Source of the DNA: Pseudomonas marginalis
GTDB lineage: Bacteria > Pseudomonadota > Gammaproteobacteria > Pseudomonadales > Pseudomonadaceae
NCBI RefSeq assembly: GCF_024169655.1
Contig: NZ_JALJWV010000001.1
Location: 2,609,001-2,673,000, forward strand
Reading direction: 5' to 3'
DNA length: 64,000 bases
Within the stretch, counting starts at the first letter, position 1. Each line of letters opens with the position of its first letter. Shown here in pieces: positions 18,415-29,315 of the stretch. The notes below the pieces were generated by a model. That model searched no databases and had not been told where the DNA came from. It saw only the letters and a list, made by a program, of their open reading frames with translations. Made by a program: the position numbers and the translations under genes.

Positions 18415-21400
18415 ACCTGTCGCGGCTGTTTATCCTTCGCCCGGTTGCCACCACGCTGAGCATGCTGGCGATTGTCCTGGCAGGGATCATCTCGTACCGC
18501 TTGTTACCGGTCTCGGCCTTGCCCCAGGTGGATTACCCGACCATCCGCGTGATGACCCTGTACCCCGGCGCCAGCCCGGATGTGATGACCAGCGCAGTCA
18601 CCGCGCCCCTGGAGCGCCAGTTCGGGCAGATGCCCGGCTTGACCCAGATGGCCTCGACCAGCTCCGGCGGTGCGTCGGTGCTGACCTTGCGCTTCAACCT
18701 CGACATCAATATGGATGTCGCCGAGCAACAGGTGCAGGCCGCGATCAACGCCGCGACCAACCTGCTGCCCAAGGACTTGCCGGCGCCGCCGGTGTACAAC
18801 AAGGTCAACCCGGCAGATACGCCGGTGCTGACCCTGGCGATTACCTCCAAGACCATGCTGCTGCCCAAGCTCAATGATTTGGTCGATACGCGCATGGCGC
18901 AAAAGATCGCGCAGATCAGCGGCGTCGGCATGGTCAGCATCGCCGGTGGCCAGCGCCAGGCCGTGCGCATCAAGGTCAACCCTGAGGCCCTGGCGGCCAA
19001 CGGCTTGAACCTGTCGGACGTGCGCACGCTGATCGCCGCGTCCAACGTCAACCAGCCCAAGGGCAACTTCGACGGCCCGACCCGCGTGTCGATGCTCGAC
19101 GCCAACGACCAACTGGTGTCGCCGCAGCAGTATGCCGAACTGATCCTGGCCTACAAAAATGGCGCACCGCTGCGTCTGAAGGACGTCGCGCAGATCGTCG
19201 ACGGCGCCGAAAACGAACGCCTCGCCGCCTGGGCCAATGAAAACCAGGCCGTGCTGCTGAATATCCAGCGCCAGCCCGGTGCCAACGTGATCGAGGTGGT
19301 CGACCGCATCAAGGCGCTGCTACCGAGCATCACCGATAACCTGCCGGCGGGCCTGGATGTGACGGTGCTGACCGACCGTACCCAGACCATCCGCGCTTCG
19401 GTCACCGATGTGCAGCACGAATTGCTGATCGCCATTGCCCTGGTGGTGATGGTGACTTTCCTGTTCCTGCGCCGCGTCAGCGCCACCCTCATCCCGTCCA
19501 TCGCCGTGCCGTTGTCGCTGGTGGGCACCTTTGGCGTGATGTACCTGGCGGGTTTCTCCATCAACAATCTGACGCTGATGGCCCTGACCATCGCCACCGG
19601 GTTCGTGGTCGACGATGCCATCGTGATGCTGGAGAACATCTCGCGCTATATCGAGGAAGGTGAAACCCCGCTGGCCGCTGCGCTCAAGGGCGCCAAACAG
19701 ATCGGTTTCACCCTGATTTCCCTGACCCTGTCGCTGATCGCCGTATTGATTCCGTTGCTGTTCATGGGCGATGTGGTCGGGCGCCTGTTCCGCGAGTTCG
19801 CCATCACCCTGGCGGTGGCGATCCTGATTTCCCTGGTGGTGTCCCTGACCCTGACGCCGATGATGTGCGCGCGCCTGCTCAAGCGTGAACCCAAGGAAGC
19901 AGAGCAGAGCCGTTTCTACAAGGCCAGCGGGGCCTGGATCGAGTGGTTGATCGCAGCCTACGGGCGCAAGTTGCAGTGGGTGCTCAAGCACCAGCCGCTG
20001 ACCTTGCTGGTGGCCATCGCTACCCTGGGCCTCACCGTGGTGCTGTACCTAGTGGTGCCCAAGGGGTTTTTCCCGGTGCAGGACACCGGGGTGATCCAGG
20101 GCATTTCCGAGGCGCCGCAGTCGATTTCCTTCGCTGCAATGAGCCAGCGTCAGCAGGAACTGGCGAAGATCATCCTGGCCGACCCGGCGGTGGAAAGCCT
20201 GTCGTCCTACATCGGTGTGGATGGCGATAACGCCACCCTCAACAGCGGTCGCTTGCTGATCAACCTCAAGGCCCATGGGCAGCGGGATTTGAGCGCGGCC
20301 CAGGTGATCACCCGCCTGCAGCCGGAAATCGACAAGCTGGTGGGCATCCGCCTGTACATGCAGCCGGTGCAGGACCTGACCATCGAAGACCGCGTCAGCC
20401 GCACCCAGTACCAGTTCAGCATGTCGTCACCCGACGCCGAGTTGCTGGCGCTGTGGAGCGAAAAGCTGGTGCATGCCTTGAGCCAGTTGCCGGAACTCAC
20501 CGACGTCGCCAGCGACCTGCAGGACAAAGGCCTGCAGGTATACCTGGTGATCGACCGCGATGCCGCCTCGCGCCTGGGCGTCAACGTGTCGACTATCACC
20601 GATGCGTTGTACGACGCCTTCGGTCAGCGGCAGATTTCCACCATCTACACCCAGGCCAGCCAATACCGCGTGGTGTTGCAGGCCCAGTCGGGCGAGACCC
20701 TGGGGCCGGATGCGCTGAACCAGATCCACGTCAAGACCACCGACGGCGGCCAGGTGCGCCTGTCGAGCCTGGCCCGCGTGGAACAGCGCCAGGCGCAGTT
20801 GGCGATTGCGCATATCGGCCAGTTCCCGGCGGTGATGATGTCGTTCAACCTGGCCCCCGGTGTCGCGTTGGGCAAAGGCGTGGAGTTGATCAACCAGACC
20901 CAGAAAGACATCGGCATGCCGGTGGGCGTGCAGACCCAGTTCCAGGGTGCAGCCCAGGCGTTCGAAGCCTCGCTGTCGAGCACCTTGCTGCTGATCCTGG
21001 CGGCGGTGGTCACCATGTACATCGTGCTCGGCGTGCTCTACGAGAGCTACATCCACCCGGTCACCATCCTTTCGACCCTGCCTTCGGCGGCGGTAGGGGC
21101 GTTGCTGGCGTTGCTGCTCAGCGGCAATGACCTGGGCATGATCGCGATCATCGGCATCATTTTGCTGATCGGTATCGTCAAGAAGAACGCGATCATGATG
21201 ATCGACTTCGCCCTCGACGCCGAACGCAACCAGGGCCTCGACCCGCAGACCGCGATCTACCAGGCGGCGCTGTTGCGCTTCCGGCCGATCCTGATGACCA
21301 CCCTGGCCGCGCTGTTCGGCGCGGTGCCGTTGATGCTGGCCACCGGTTCCGGTGCGGAGTTGCGTCAACCCCTGGGCCTGGTGATGGTCGGCGGTTTGCT

Positions 21401-21512
21401 GGTGAGCCAGGTATTGACGCTGTTCACCACGCCGGTGATCTACCTGTACTTCGATCGCCTGGGTCGGCGCTGGCGCAAAGAGCCGCAACGCCTGGAGCCG
21501 GTTGAGTCATGA
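18411..21512 (+). CDS. muxB: RND efflux permease, first subunit
   Basis: A 1033-residue inner-membrane RND transporter of the MdtB type with 12 membrane helices and two large periplasmic loops. The proton-relay aspartates appear in the fourth-helix motif [13 protein letters not shown]. In this subfamily two different RND subunits assemble as a heterotrimer, so it should act with the next gene product. It starts inside the end of muxA and ends inside the start of muxC (both ATGA). Confidence 0.95.
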   Translation: MNLSRLFILRPVATTLSMLAIVLAGIISYRLLPVSALPQVDYPTIRVMTLYPGASPDVMTSAVTAPLERQFGQMPGLTQMASTSSGGASVLTLRFNLDINMDVAEQQVQAAINAATNLLPKDLPAPPVYNKVNPADTPVLTLAITSKTMLLPKLNDLVDTRMAQKIAQISGVGMVSIAGGQRQAVRIKVNPEALAANGLNLSDVRTLIAASNVNQPKGNFDGPTRVSMLDANDQLVSPQQYAELILAYKNGAPLRLKDVAQIVDGAENERLAAWANENQAVLLNIQRQPGANVIEVVDRIKALLPSITDNLPAGLDVTVLTDRTQTIRASVTDVQHELLIAIALVVMVTFLFLRRVSATLIPSIAVPLSLVGTFGVMYLAGFSINNLTLMALTIATGFVVDDAIVMLENISRYIEEGETPLAAALKGAKQIGFTLISLTLSLIAVLIPLLFMGDVVGRLFREFAITLAVAILISLVVSLTLTPMMCARLLKREPKEAEQSRFYKASGAWIEWLIAAYGRKLQWVLKHQPLTLLVAIATLGLTVVLYLVVPKGFFPVQDTGVIQGISEAPQSISFAAMSQRQQELAKIILADPAVESLSSYIGVDGDNATLNSGRLLINLKAHGQRDLSAAQVITRLQPEIDKLVGIRLYMQPVQDLTIEDRVSRTQYQFSMSSPDAELLALWSEKLVHALSQLPELTDVASDLQDKGLQVYLVIDRDAASRLGVNVSTITDALYDAFGQRQISTIYTQASQYRVVLQAQSGETLGPDALNQIHVKTTDGGQVRLSSLARVEQRQAQLAIAHIGQFPAVMMSFNLAPGVALGKGVELINQTQKDIGMPVGVQTQFQGAAQAFEASLSSTLLLILAAVVTMYIVLGVLYESYIHPVTILSTLPSAAVGALLALLLSGNDLGMIAIIGIILLIGIVKKNAIMMIDFALDAERNQGLDPQTAIYQAALLRFRPILMTTLAALFGAVPLMLATGSGAELRQPLGLVMVGGLLVSQVLTLFTTPVIYLYFDRLGRRWRKEPQRLEPVES

Positions 21513-24500
21513 ACCTGTCCGGACCTTTCATTCGCCGCCCGGTCGCGACCATGCTGCTGAGCCTGGCGATCATGTTGCTGGGCGGGGTCAGCTTCAATCT
21601 GCTGCCGGTGTCGCCGCTGCCGCAGATCGACTTCCCGGTGATCGTGGTGTCAGCCAGCCTGCCCGGCGCCAGCCCGGAGGTGATGGCGTCCACCGTGGCC
21701 ACGCCGCTGGAGCGCTCATTCGGCGCGATTGCCGGCATTACCACCATGAGCAGTTCGTCGAGCCAGGGTTCGACCCGGGTGATCCTGGCGTTCGACTCCG
21801 ACCGTGATATCAACGGCGCGGCGCGGGAAGTGCAGGCGGCAATCAACGCTTCGCGCAACCTGTTGCCCAGCGGCATGCGCAGTATGCCGACCTACAAGAA
21901 GATCAACCCGTCGCAGGCGCCGATCATGGTGCTGTCGCTGACCTCGGACGTGTTGCAGAAGGGCCAGCTGTACGACCTGGCCTCGACCATCCTTTCGCAA
22001 AGCCTGTCCCAGGTGCCGGGCGTGGGTGAAGTACAGATCGGCGGCAGTTCGCTGCCGGCGGTGCGCATCGAACTCGAACCCAAGGCGCTCGACCAGTACG
22101 GCGTGGCCCTCGACGATGTGCGCAACACCATCGCCAACGCCAACCAGCGTCGGCCCAAGGGCTCGCTGGAAGACGCCGAGCGCAACTGGCAGATCCAGGC
22201 CAACGACCAGCTGGAAAAAGCCAAGGACTATGAGCCGCTGCTGATCCGCTACCAGAACGGCGCGGCCCTGCGCCTGGGCGATGTGGCGAAGATCAGCGAC
22301 GGTGTGGAAGACCGCTACAACAGCGGCTTCTTCAACAACGATTCGGCGGTGCTGCTGGTGATCAACCGCCAATCCGGCGCCAACATCATCGAGACCGTCC
22401 GGCAGATCAAGGCGCAGTTGCCGGCATTGCAGGCGGTGCTGCCGTCCAGCGTCAAGCTGAGCCTGGCGATGGATCGCTCGCCGGTGATCACCGCCACCTT
22501 GCACGAGGCCGAAATGACCTTGTTGATTGCCGTTGGGCTGGTGATCCTGGTGGTCTACCTGTTCCTCGGTAACTTCCGCGCTTCGCTGATTCCAACCCTG
22601 GCGGTGCCGGTCTCGCTGGTGGGCACCTTCGCGGTGATGTACCTGTTCGGTTTCTCGCTGAACAACTTCTCGCTGATGGCGCTGATTCTCGCCACCGGCC
22701 TGGTGGTGGACGATGCCATCGTGGTGCTGGAGAACATTTCCCGGCATATCGACGAGGGTGTGCCGCCGATGAAGGCGGCGTACCTGGGTGCCCAGGAAGT
22801 CGGCTTTACCTTGCTGTCGATGAACGTGTCGCTGGTGGCGGTGTTCCTGTCCATCCTGTTCATGGGCGGGATCGTCACCAGCCTGTTCCGTGAGTTTTCC
22901 ATCACCTTGTCGGCGGCGATCATCGTGTCGCTGGTGGTCTCGCTGACCCTCACGCCGATGCTCTGCGCGCGTTGGCTCAAGCCTCATATCAAAGGGCAAC
23001 TGACCGGTTTGCAGCGTTGGAGCCAGAACGTCAACGACCGCATGGTCTCGACCTACGCCACCAGCCTGGACTGGGTGCTGCGCCATCGGCGCCTGACCTT
23101 GCTCAGCCTGCTGATCACGGTGGGGGTGAATATCGCGTTGTATGTGGTGGTGCCGAAAACCTTCATGCCCCAGCAGGACACCGGGCAATTGATCGGCTTT
23201 GTGCGCGGCGACGACGGGCTGTCGTTCAGCGTGATGCAGCCGAAGATGGAAATTTTCCGCAAGGCCGTGTTGCAAGACCCGGCGGTGCTCAGCGTGGCCG
23301 GTTTCATCGGCGGCAACAGCGGCACCAACAACGCGGTGATGCTGGTTCGACTCAAACCCATCAGCGAACGCAAGGTCTCCGCCCAGGCGGTGATCGAGCG
23401 CCTGCGCAAGAGCGTGCCACTGGTGCCGGGCGGGCGGCTGTTCCTGATGGCTGACCAGGACCTGCAATTTGGTGGTGGCCGTGACCAGACCAGTGCGCAG
23501 TATTCCTACATCCTGCAAAGCGGTGATCTGTCTGCGCTGCGCCTGTGGTACCCGAAGGTCGTGGCCGCACTGCGTGCGTTACCCGAACTCACCGCCATCG
23601 ACGCCCGCGAAGGCCGGGGTGCGGCCCAGGTGACGCTGGTCGTCGACCGCGACCAGGCCAAGCGCCTGGGCATCGACATGAACATGGTCACCGCGGTGCT
23701 GAACAACGCCTACAGCCAGCGGCAGATCTCCACGATCTATGACAGCCTCAACCAGTATCAGGTGGTGATGGAGGTCAACCCGAAATACGCCCAGGACCCG
23801 ATCACCCTGAACCAGATGCAGGTGATCACCTCCACGGGCGCGCGGGTGCCGTTGTCGACCATTGCCCATTATGAGAGCAGCCTGGCGGACGACCGGGTCA
23901 GCCACGAAGGCCAGTTCGCCTCGGAAAACATCGCCTTCGACATAGCCCCCGGCGTGACGGTGGAGCAGGGCACTGCGGCCATCGAGCGGGCGATTGCCAA
24001 GGTGGGCTTGCCGGAGGACGTCATCGCCAAGATGGCCGGCACCGCCGATGCCTTTGCGGCGACCCAGAAAGGCCAGCCGTTCATGATCCTCGGCGCGCTG
24101 GTGGCGGTGTACCTGGTGCTGGGCATTCTGTATGAAAGTTACATCCACCCGCTGACGATCCTCTCGACCTTGCCGTCGGCCGGCGTCGGGGCCTTGCTCT
24201 CCATCTACCTGCTGGGCGGCGAGTTCAGCCTGATCTCCTTGCTCGGCTTGTTCCTGTTGATCGGGGTGGTGAAGAAAAACGCGATCCTGATGATCGACCT
24301 GGCGCTGCAACTGGAGCGCCATGACGGCCTGAGCCCGCCGGAATCGATTCGCAGCGCCTGCCTGTTGCGGTTGCGGCCGATCCTGATGACCACGCTGGCG
24401 GCGATTCTCGGCGCCTTGCCGTTGTTGCTCGGCAGGGCCGAAGGCGCGGAAATGCGCCAGCCCCTGGGCCTGACCATCATCGGCGGGCTGGTCTTCAGCC

Positions 24501-24616
24501 AGATCCTGACCCTTTACACCACCCCGGTGGTTTACCTTTATCTCGACCGCGCGCGCCATCGTTTCAACGCTTGGCGCGGCGTGCGTACCGATGCTGCCCT
24601 GGACTCTGCGCTATGA
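21509..24616 (+). CDS. muxC: RND efflux permease, second subunit
   Basis: A 1035-residue RND transporter of the MdtC type, paralogous to the preceding subunit (both start MNLS.L/PFI.RPVAT). The helix-4 motif [13 protein letters not shown] is intact. Family knowledge suggests the B and C subunits have divided labour in the trimer, one mainly binding substrate and the other translocating protons; this cannot be judged here. Translationally coupled at both ends by ATGA. Confidence 0.95.
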   Translation: MNLSGPFIRRPVATMLLSLAIMLLGGVSFNLLPVSPLPQIDFPVIVVSASLPGASPEVMASTVATPLERSFGAIAGITTMSSSSSQGSTRVILAFDSDRDINGAAREVQAAINASRNLLPSGMRSMPTYKKINPSQAPIMVLSLTSDVLQKGQLYDLASTILSQSLSQVPGVGEVQIGGSSLPAVRIELEPKALDQYGVALDDVRNTIANANQRRPKGSLEDAERNWQIQANDQLEKAKDYEPLLIRYQNGAALRLGDVAKISDGVEDRYNSGFFNNDSAVLLVINRQSGANIIETVRQIKAQLPALQAVLPSSVKLSLAMDRSPVITATLHEAEMTLLIAVGLVILVVYLFLGNFRASLIPTLAVPVSLVGTFAVMYLFGFSLNNFSLMALILATGLVVDDAIVVLENISRHIDEGVPPMKAAYLGAQEVGFTLLSMNVSLVAVFLSILFMGGIVTSLFREFSITLSAAIIVSLVVSLTLTPMLCARWLKPHIKGQLTGLQRWSQNVNDRMVSTYATSLDWVLRHRRLTLLSLLITVGVNIALYVVVPKTFMPQQDTGQLIGFVRGDDGLSFSVMQPKMEIFRKAVLQDPAVLSVAGFIGGNSGTNNAVMLVRLKPISERKVSAQAVIERLRKSVPLVPGGRLFLMADQDLQFGGGRDQTSAQYSYILQSGDLSALRLWYPKVVAALRALPELTAIDAREGRGAAQVTLVVDRDQAKRLGIDMNMVTAVLNNAYSQRQISTIYDSLNQYQVVMEVNPKYAQDPITLNQMQVITSTGARVPLSTIAHYESSLADDRVSHEGQFASENIAFDIAPGVTVEQGTAAIERAIAKVGLPEDVIAKMAGTADAFAATQKGQPFMILGALVAVYLVLGILYESYIHPLTILSTLPSAGVGALLSIYLLGGEFSLISLLGLFLLIGVVKKNAILMIDLALQLERHDGLSPPESIRSACLLRLRPILMTTLAAILGALPLLLGRAEGAEMRQPLGLTIIGGLVFSQILTLYTTPVVYLYLDRARHRFNAWRGVRTDAALDSAL

Positions 24617-26082
24617 CCGATTCGACCTTTGCCACATTGGCCATGACCCGTGGTTCCCGCGTCGCCAGCCTGCTGCTCTGCGGGGTGTTGCTCAGCGCGT
24701 GCGCGGTCGGCCCCGACTACACACGTCCGGCCGTCATCGAGCCTGCGCAGTTCAAACAAGCCGAGGGCTGGCGCCAGGCCACGCCGAGCGACGCCCTGGC
24801 CCGTGGCGCCTGGTGGGAACTGTACGGCGACCGTCAGCTCAATGACCTGGTGCTGCGCCTGAACAACGCCAACCAGACCGTGGCCCAGGCCGAAGCGCGC
24901 TTCCGTCAGGCCCAGGCGCTGGTGAGCAGCTCCCGTGGGGCGTTTTACCCGACGGTGGACCTGAGTGTCGGGAAAACCCGCGCCAGCCAGGGTACCGGCA
25001 GCAGCAACGCCAGCCTCAGCAGTTCCAGCAGCGGCATCCGCGACACCCTCAACGCGCAGTTGGGCGTGAGCTGGGAAGCCGATGTCTGGGGCAAGTTGCG
25101 CCGGGGCCTGGAAGCCAAAGAAGCCAGCGCCGAAGCCAGCTCGGCGGACCTGGCCGCGATGCGCTTGAGCCAGCAGTCGGAGTTGGTGCAAAGCTACCTG
25201 CAACTGCGCGTCATGGATGAGCAGACCCGTCTGCTGCAAGCCACGCTGGACACCTACCAGCGCTCCCTGCAAATGACCGAAAACCAATACCGTGCCGGGG
25301 TCTCCGGCAAGGACGCCGTGGCCCAGGCGCAAACCCAGCTCAAGTCCACCCAGGCCAGCCTGATCGACCTGATCTGGCAGCGTGCCCAACTGGAAAACGC
25401 CATCGCCGTGTTGATCGGCGAGGCGCCAGCCAACTTCAACCTGGCCGTCAGCAAGGACATCCCGGCCTTGCCGCAGATCCCGGTGAGCCTGCCGTCGCAA
25501 TTGCTCGAACGTCGCCCCGACATCGCCTCCGCCGAGCGCTCGGTGATCGCCGCCAACGCCGATATCGGCGTGGCCAAGGCCGCCTATTACCCGGACCTGA
25601 GCCTGAGCCTGGCCGGTGGTTATTCCAGCAGCACCTACGCCGACTGGATCAGCCTGCCAAACCGCTTCTGGTCGGTCGGGCCGAAACTGGCGACGACCCT
25701 GTTCGACGGTGGCCAGCGCTCGGCGGAAGTCGACCGCACCGTCGCCAGTTACGATGAAACCGTGGCCAAGTACCGCCAGACCGTACTGGATGGTTTTCGC
25801 GAGGTGGAAAACTACATGGTCCAGCTCAAGGTGCTGGAAGACGAAGCCGTGGTCAGCAACGAAGCGCTGGAGGCCGCGCGCGAGTCGCTGCGCTTGACCC
25901 AGAATCAGTACAAGGCGGGGCTGATCGCTTATCTGGATGTGGTCACCGTGCAGGCGACGGCGCTGAGTAACGAACGCACCGTGCTGACCTTGCTGCAGAC
26001 GCGATTGGTGGCCAGTGTGCAACTGATCGCCGCGTTGGGTGGCGGTTGGGATGGGCAGACGCCGATTGCCGAGAAGGATTGA
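24613..26082 (+). CDS. opmB: Outer-membrane efflux channel lipoprotein
   Basis: A 489-residue TolC/OprM-family channel (NodT type). The N-terminal signal ends in a lipobox LLSAC, so the protein should be lipidated, followed by VGPDYTRP, typical of the family. Two outer-membrane efflux repeats follow. It completes the tripartite pump with the three preceding genes. The ATG at 24613 overlaps the muxC stop (ATGA); a longer upstream frame lies entirely inside muxC. It is convergent with the next gene. Confidence 0.94.
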   Translation: MTDSTFATLAMTRGSRVASLLLCGVLLSACAVGPDYTRPAVIEPAQFKQAEGWRQATPSDALARGAWWELYGDRQLNDLVLRLNNANQTVAQAEARFRQAQALVSSSRGAFYPTVDLSVGKTRASQGTGSSNASLSSSSSGIRDTLNAQLGVSWEADVWGKLRRGLEAKEASAEASSADLAAMRLSQQSELVQSYLQLRVMDEQTRLLQATLDTYQRSLQMTENQYRAGVSGKDAVAQAQTQLKSTQASLIDLIWQRAQLENAIAVLIGEAPANFNLAVSKDIPALPQIPVSLPSQLLERRPDIASAERSVIAANADIGVAKAAYYPDLSLSLAGGYSSSTYADWISLPNRFWSVGPKLATTLFDGGQRSAEVDRTVASYDETVAKYRQTVLDGFREVENYMVQLKVLEDEAVVSNEALEAARESLRLTQNQYKAGLIAYLDVVTVQATALSNERTVLTLLQTRLVASVQLIAALGGGWDGQTPIAEKD

Positions 26083-26147
26083 TCCTGCTAGGCCATACGC
26101 GACCGAAAGTAGTTGGGTTGCCTGCTCAACCACTCTCCTGCGGTTGG

Positions 26148-26606
26148 CTACGGAAATTCCGCATTGGCTCTGATTTTGCGCCGACGTTTGACGCGCAACA
26201 TGCTGGTGTAGCGGCGGTGGTTTTTTGAGTTGAGGACCAAGATGTAGAGTAGGGCTGTAAACAGAGGGAACACGCTGATCAGCGTCAGCGGGTGGCTGCT
26301 CAAATAACCTATTGCGAGCAGGGTGTTTACGATCGCTATGGGTACGAGTATTCGTGGCGCATAACGAAATCCCTCACATAACATTATTTGCCCTACGTTA
26401 AAAATCACACAAAGTGCCATGCCGATACCGAAAGCCAATTCGGTTGGCATTTGAAAGATCTCTGCGTAATAAGGCAGGCTAAGCGCCATATTGGTCGTGA
26501 TGTTGTTCAGGCCAAGCAGCAGACCACCGCCAAAGGACGGCAGGAATCGATACGCGTACCGGCGCCAAATTCGATATTCCCGGAAGGGGTCAATGCTATA
26601 AGTCAT
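26148..26606 (-). CDS. Small polytopic membrane protein of unknown function
   Basis: A 152-residue protein with about four hydrophobic segments (roughly 20-42, 56-76, 85-103 and 107-126) and a strongly basic tail (RVKRRRKIR). I do not recognise a family. The ATG at 26606 lies inside the last codons of the upstream 308-residue gene, overlapping it by 11 bases, so the two are very likely cotranslated. Base composition is visibly lower in GC than the flanking efflux and SDR genes. A small multi-helix membrane protein directly after a protein with an internal hydrophobic hairpin is the layout of an immunity protein, but there is no sequence proof. Confidence 0.6.
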   Translation of the reverse strand: MTYSIDPFREYRIWRRYAYRFLPSFGGGLLLGLNNITTNMALSLPYYAEIFQMPTELAFGIGMALCVIFNVGQIMLCEGFRYAPRILVPIAIVNTLLAIGYLSSHPLTLISVFPLFTALLYILVLNSKNHRRYTSMLRVKRRRKIRANAEFP

Positions 26607-27522
26607 GATCGTTGAACTCTTCATACAGCGCGATGAGTACATGGTTGATGTTTCCACTAAGCGTGCTGCCTCCAATACCTAAAGTGGCTCCAACTTGATC
26701 ACTGATCTGAGTGAGGATACCCAAACGCAATTGTGCATTGCTGTAGCGTTTAGGCAATTTCCCGGCAAGCTGCTTTAAACGAATTATCTCGCGAGGATGG
26801 CGAGGGTTTTGCAGCCGCAGAACTTCATTGGTCAGTTTTGCACGCTCTTGGCGGCTCATGCGTCTCAAGATGTCTGTCAAGTTGCGGCCCGTCGAGCTTT
26901 TGATGGCCATCACTGTTTTGACTGTAGCGAAGGTCGTGGCCCCTGCTCCTATTAGTGAAATACCATCCAAAGCAACGGTCATGGCTTGATACCAGGCTAG
27001 ACTGTCGTAATAGTCGTTCTGGGCGGGATTAGTTATTTCTGTGGCGGTTCTCCATAGCCCATTGCCGCACTGCAATGCGCTTGCAGCTGCAGCCGTGTAA
27101 GCAATGTAGGTCACAGCGAGACTGAGGCCGGCAGTAAAAGGCGCCGCTGCAATGCCTGTTTTTGCAACGATATAGCCAATCACAGCCCCTCCACAGGAAA
27201 ACACCATCCCTGCTGCCTCCTTCCATAGCTGTGATTCTCGCGGCGAACTTGCCGCCAACTGCGCATATTCATCGGCAGTCACCAACGGTCCCGCCACCTC
27301 CCGCAAAATCACGCGCTTGGGCTTGATGCTGCACAGCGGCATGAACTCGCGTAACACCGTCACCCGATAATCACTGCCGATATGCACCACCCCGGCTCCA
27401 ACGATGGCGGGATCGGCGTCGATGGTTCGATAGAGTTTGGGCAGGTCCAATAGACTCGTCAGTCGTTGACGGGTGGTGGTGTGCGCATCCGGCACACCGC
27501 TACGCAGGAAATCGCTTGGCAT
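26596..27522 (-). CDS. Unknown protein with internal hydrophobic hairpin, possible toxin
   Basis: A 308-residue protein without a signal peptide. Residues 1-100 are soluble; 104-151 are a glycine/alanine-rich hydrophobic hairpin (SCGGAVIGYIVAKTGIAAAPF); 181-204 are a further hydrophobic stretch; the rest is basic and helical. I do not recognise a characterised family. The internal hairpin resembles that of pore-forming bacterial effectors, and the overlapping downstream gene encodes a small membrane protein, so an effector/immunity pair is possible. GC content is lower than in the neighbours, suggesting acquisition. No secretion genes are nearby. Confidence 0.6.
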   Translation of the reverse strand: MPSDFLRSGVPDAHTTTRQRLTSLLDLPKLYRTIDADPAIVGAGVVHIGSDYRVTVLREFMPLCSIKPKRVILREVAGPLVTADEYAQLAASSPRESQLWKEAAGMVFSCGGAVIGYIVAKTGIAAAPFTAGLSLAVTYIAYTAAAASALQCGNGLWRTATEITNPAQNDYYDSLAWYQAMTVALDGISLIGAGATTFATVKTVMAIKSSTGRNLTDILRRMSRQERAKLTNEVLRLQNPRHPREIIRLKQLAGKLPKRYSNAQLRLGILTQISDQVGATLGIGGSTLSGNINHVLIALYEEFNDHDL

Positions 27523-28022
27523 CCTTTCACCTGTGGGTCGATAGAGGTGAAAGAGCTTGGGGATTAGTTCCCGGTTTTTATGTCGGGCCGTTCGCTATAT
27601 TTTGTAGGACCATACCTGCAAGTTGTCGGGTGGCTCTGAGTCGGTAGATTCGCGTCAAAATGCGATTAATGGGCCTCTGATAATTAATCACCTGTTCAAG
27701 AATTAGTCTCTCTACAATCCGCGACTTTTCCATCCGGCGCGGGCTTTTTCAGCCCGTCGGTCTAGAGTCGGCCCATGCTTATTGCTAGTTACTCCCCCCC
27801 GCTGGACGCATCGCCAAGGCCAAGGGTCGCGCGATCTATTTGTGGATGCCGTTCGCCCTCGGCTTTGACCTGGACATTACTGTGCTGCGCATGATGCCGG
27901 CATCTGTTACCGGAGGATGGTTTTATGGCGGACATCCAGCGCAGACGCCTGACAAGCACAGCACTTGACGGGTATTCTTGGCGCCAACGCTAAACATTTG
28001 GTTGATTCAGGAGACTGTAGGC
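27523..28022. other. 500-base intergenic region, no confident gene
   Basis: The left ~200 bases are AT-rich and should carry the promoter of the minus-strand pair. A short CGGGCT/AGCCCG hairpin (27740-27756) is present. From about 27812 to 27962 one plus frame reads protein-like sequence (GRAIYLWMPFALGFDLDITV) but lacks a convincing start and ends at a TGA near 27969; it may be a gene remnant. The SDR promoter should lie at the right end. Nothing else is seen. Confidence 0.4.
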
Positions 28023-28769
28023 ATGGACAAAGTCCTCATCATCACCGGGGGCAGTCGTGGGATTGGTGCTGCGACGGCATTGCTGGCCGCTCGCCAGGGC
28101 TATCGCATTTGCATCAACTTCCAGTCGGATGAAGAAGCCGCTCACCGCGTTCTCGAACAGGTCCGCGCGCTAGGCGCCCAAGCCATTGCGGTGCGCGCCG
28201 ATGTGAGCATCGAGGACGAAGTGATCGCATTGTTCCACCGCGTTGACACTGAACTGGGTCGCGTCACGGCGTTGGTCAACAATGCAGGCACGGTGGGGCA
28301 TAAATCTCGCGTTGATGAGATGTCCGAGTTCCGCATCCTGAAGGTCCTGAAGACCAACGTACTCGGCCCGATCCTGTGCGCCAAGCACGCGCTGCTGCGT
28401 ATGTCGCCTCGGCATGGCGGGCAGGGCGGCAGCATCGTCAATGTGTCGTCGGTGGCGGCACGTCTCGGTTCGCCGGGTGAATATGTCGACTACGCCGCCT
28501 CCAAGGGCGCGCTGGACAGCTTTACCGTAGGGTTGGCGAAGGAAGTGGCGGGCGAGGGTATTCGTGTCAACGCGGTGCGTCCCGGCTATATCTTCACCGA
28601 CTTCCACGCCCTGAGCGGTGACCCGGACCGGGTCAGCAAGCTGGAGTCCGGGATCCCGATGGCCCGTGGCGGCCGGCCGGATGAAGTGGCAGAGGCGATT
28701 GTCTGGCTGTTGTCAGACAAGGCCTCCTATGCCACCGGGACGTTCGTTGACCTGGGCGGCGGGCGTTAA
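28023..28769 (+). CDS. SDR-family oxidoreductase
   Basis: A 248-residue classical short-chain dehydrogenase/reductase. TGGSRGIG at 8-15 is the NAD(P)-binding motif, NNAG the structural motif, and NVSSVAA with YAASK supply the catalytic Ser, Tyr and Lys. The C-terminal region ends DLGGGR, close to 3-oxoacyl-ACP-reductase-like members. The substrate is not evident and no pathway genes are adjacent. AGGAG stands about 10 bases before the ATG at 28023. Confidence 0.88.
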   Translation: MDKVLIITGGSRGIGAATALLAARQGYRICINFQSDEEAAHRVLEQVRALGAQAIAVRADVSIEDEVIALFHRVDTELGRVTALVNNAGTVGHKSRVDEMSEFRILKVLKTNVLGPILCAKHALLRMSPRHGGQGGSIVNVSSVAARLGSPGEYVDYAASKGALDSFTVGLAKEVAGEGIRVNAVRPGYIFTDFHALSGDPDRVSKLESGIPMARGGRPDEVAEAIVWLLSDKASYATGTFVDLGGGR

Positions 28770-28783
28770 GCCCCCCCCGGCCA

Positions 28784-29248
28784 TCAAGCCGGCAGATGGC
28801 GCAGCACTTCATAGCCGTTAAGCGAGAACGCCTTGAGCAGGCTGGCTTCGGAGTTATCCAGGGTGCTGTAGCCGTCGTTGAAGAACCCATCGATACGCCC
28901 GTTGCGGGCATGGCTGCCATTCAAGGTGCGGTCGTCAAGGTTATCGAGAAACCGCAGCACTTTTTCCAGGTTGTAGGCCGCGTCAGCACGCGCATCCGCG
29001 GCTGCGTTGGATGGGGTCCAGTCACCGATCTGCTGCTTAAGGTCATCAGCGATCGCGTAACTGTCGCGGCCCTGCAGGAAGCGCCTCATGACCGGGCTCT
29101 GTTCGATGATTTGCTCTGCCGAACGATGGTCGCCGGCCGGTCGGCCTGTCGGACCGCGCATTGTGCGGACCTGTTGTTGTTCGGCCGCTCGCATGTAGTT
29201 GGGTGGAACGGGCAAGGGTGTAAGCCCTGCGGGTAAAGCAACGTGCAT
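28784..29248 (-). CDS. Hypothetical soluble protein
   Basis: A 154-residue protein I do not recognise. The N-terminus (MHVALPAGLTPLPVPPNYM) is proline-rich and unstructured-looking; the rest is helical and ends with DNLDDRTLNGSHARNGRIDG, which has an EF-hand-like spacing of acidic and glycine residues but no clear calcium loop. No signal peptide or membrane helix. GGAG lies 8 bases before the ATG at 29248. A disordered N-terminus before a helical body is seen in some secreted effectors, but nothing else supports that here. It is convergent with the SDR gene (14 bases between stops). Confidence 0.6.
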   Translation of the reverse strand: MHVALPAGLTPLPVPPNYMRAAEQQQVRTMRGPTGRPAGDHRSAEQIIEQSPVMRRFLQGRDSYAIADDLKQQIGDWTPSNAAADARADAAYNLEKVLRFLDNLDDRTLNGSHARNGRIDGFFNDGYSTLDNSEASLLKAFSLNGYEVLRHLPA

Positions 29249-29315
29249 AAGGAATCTCCGATTCGAACCAGGAAAGGCGCTCCCTATGTGGTTCGTTCGG
29301 CCGTCTGGTTCCGGT

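Noticed and set aside
21716..23518. 600-codon minus-strand frame inside muxC
   Set aside because: Composition is that of a shadow of the RND coding frame; no start site or motif supports it.
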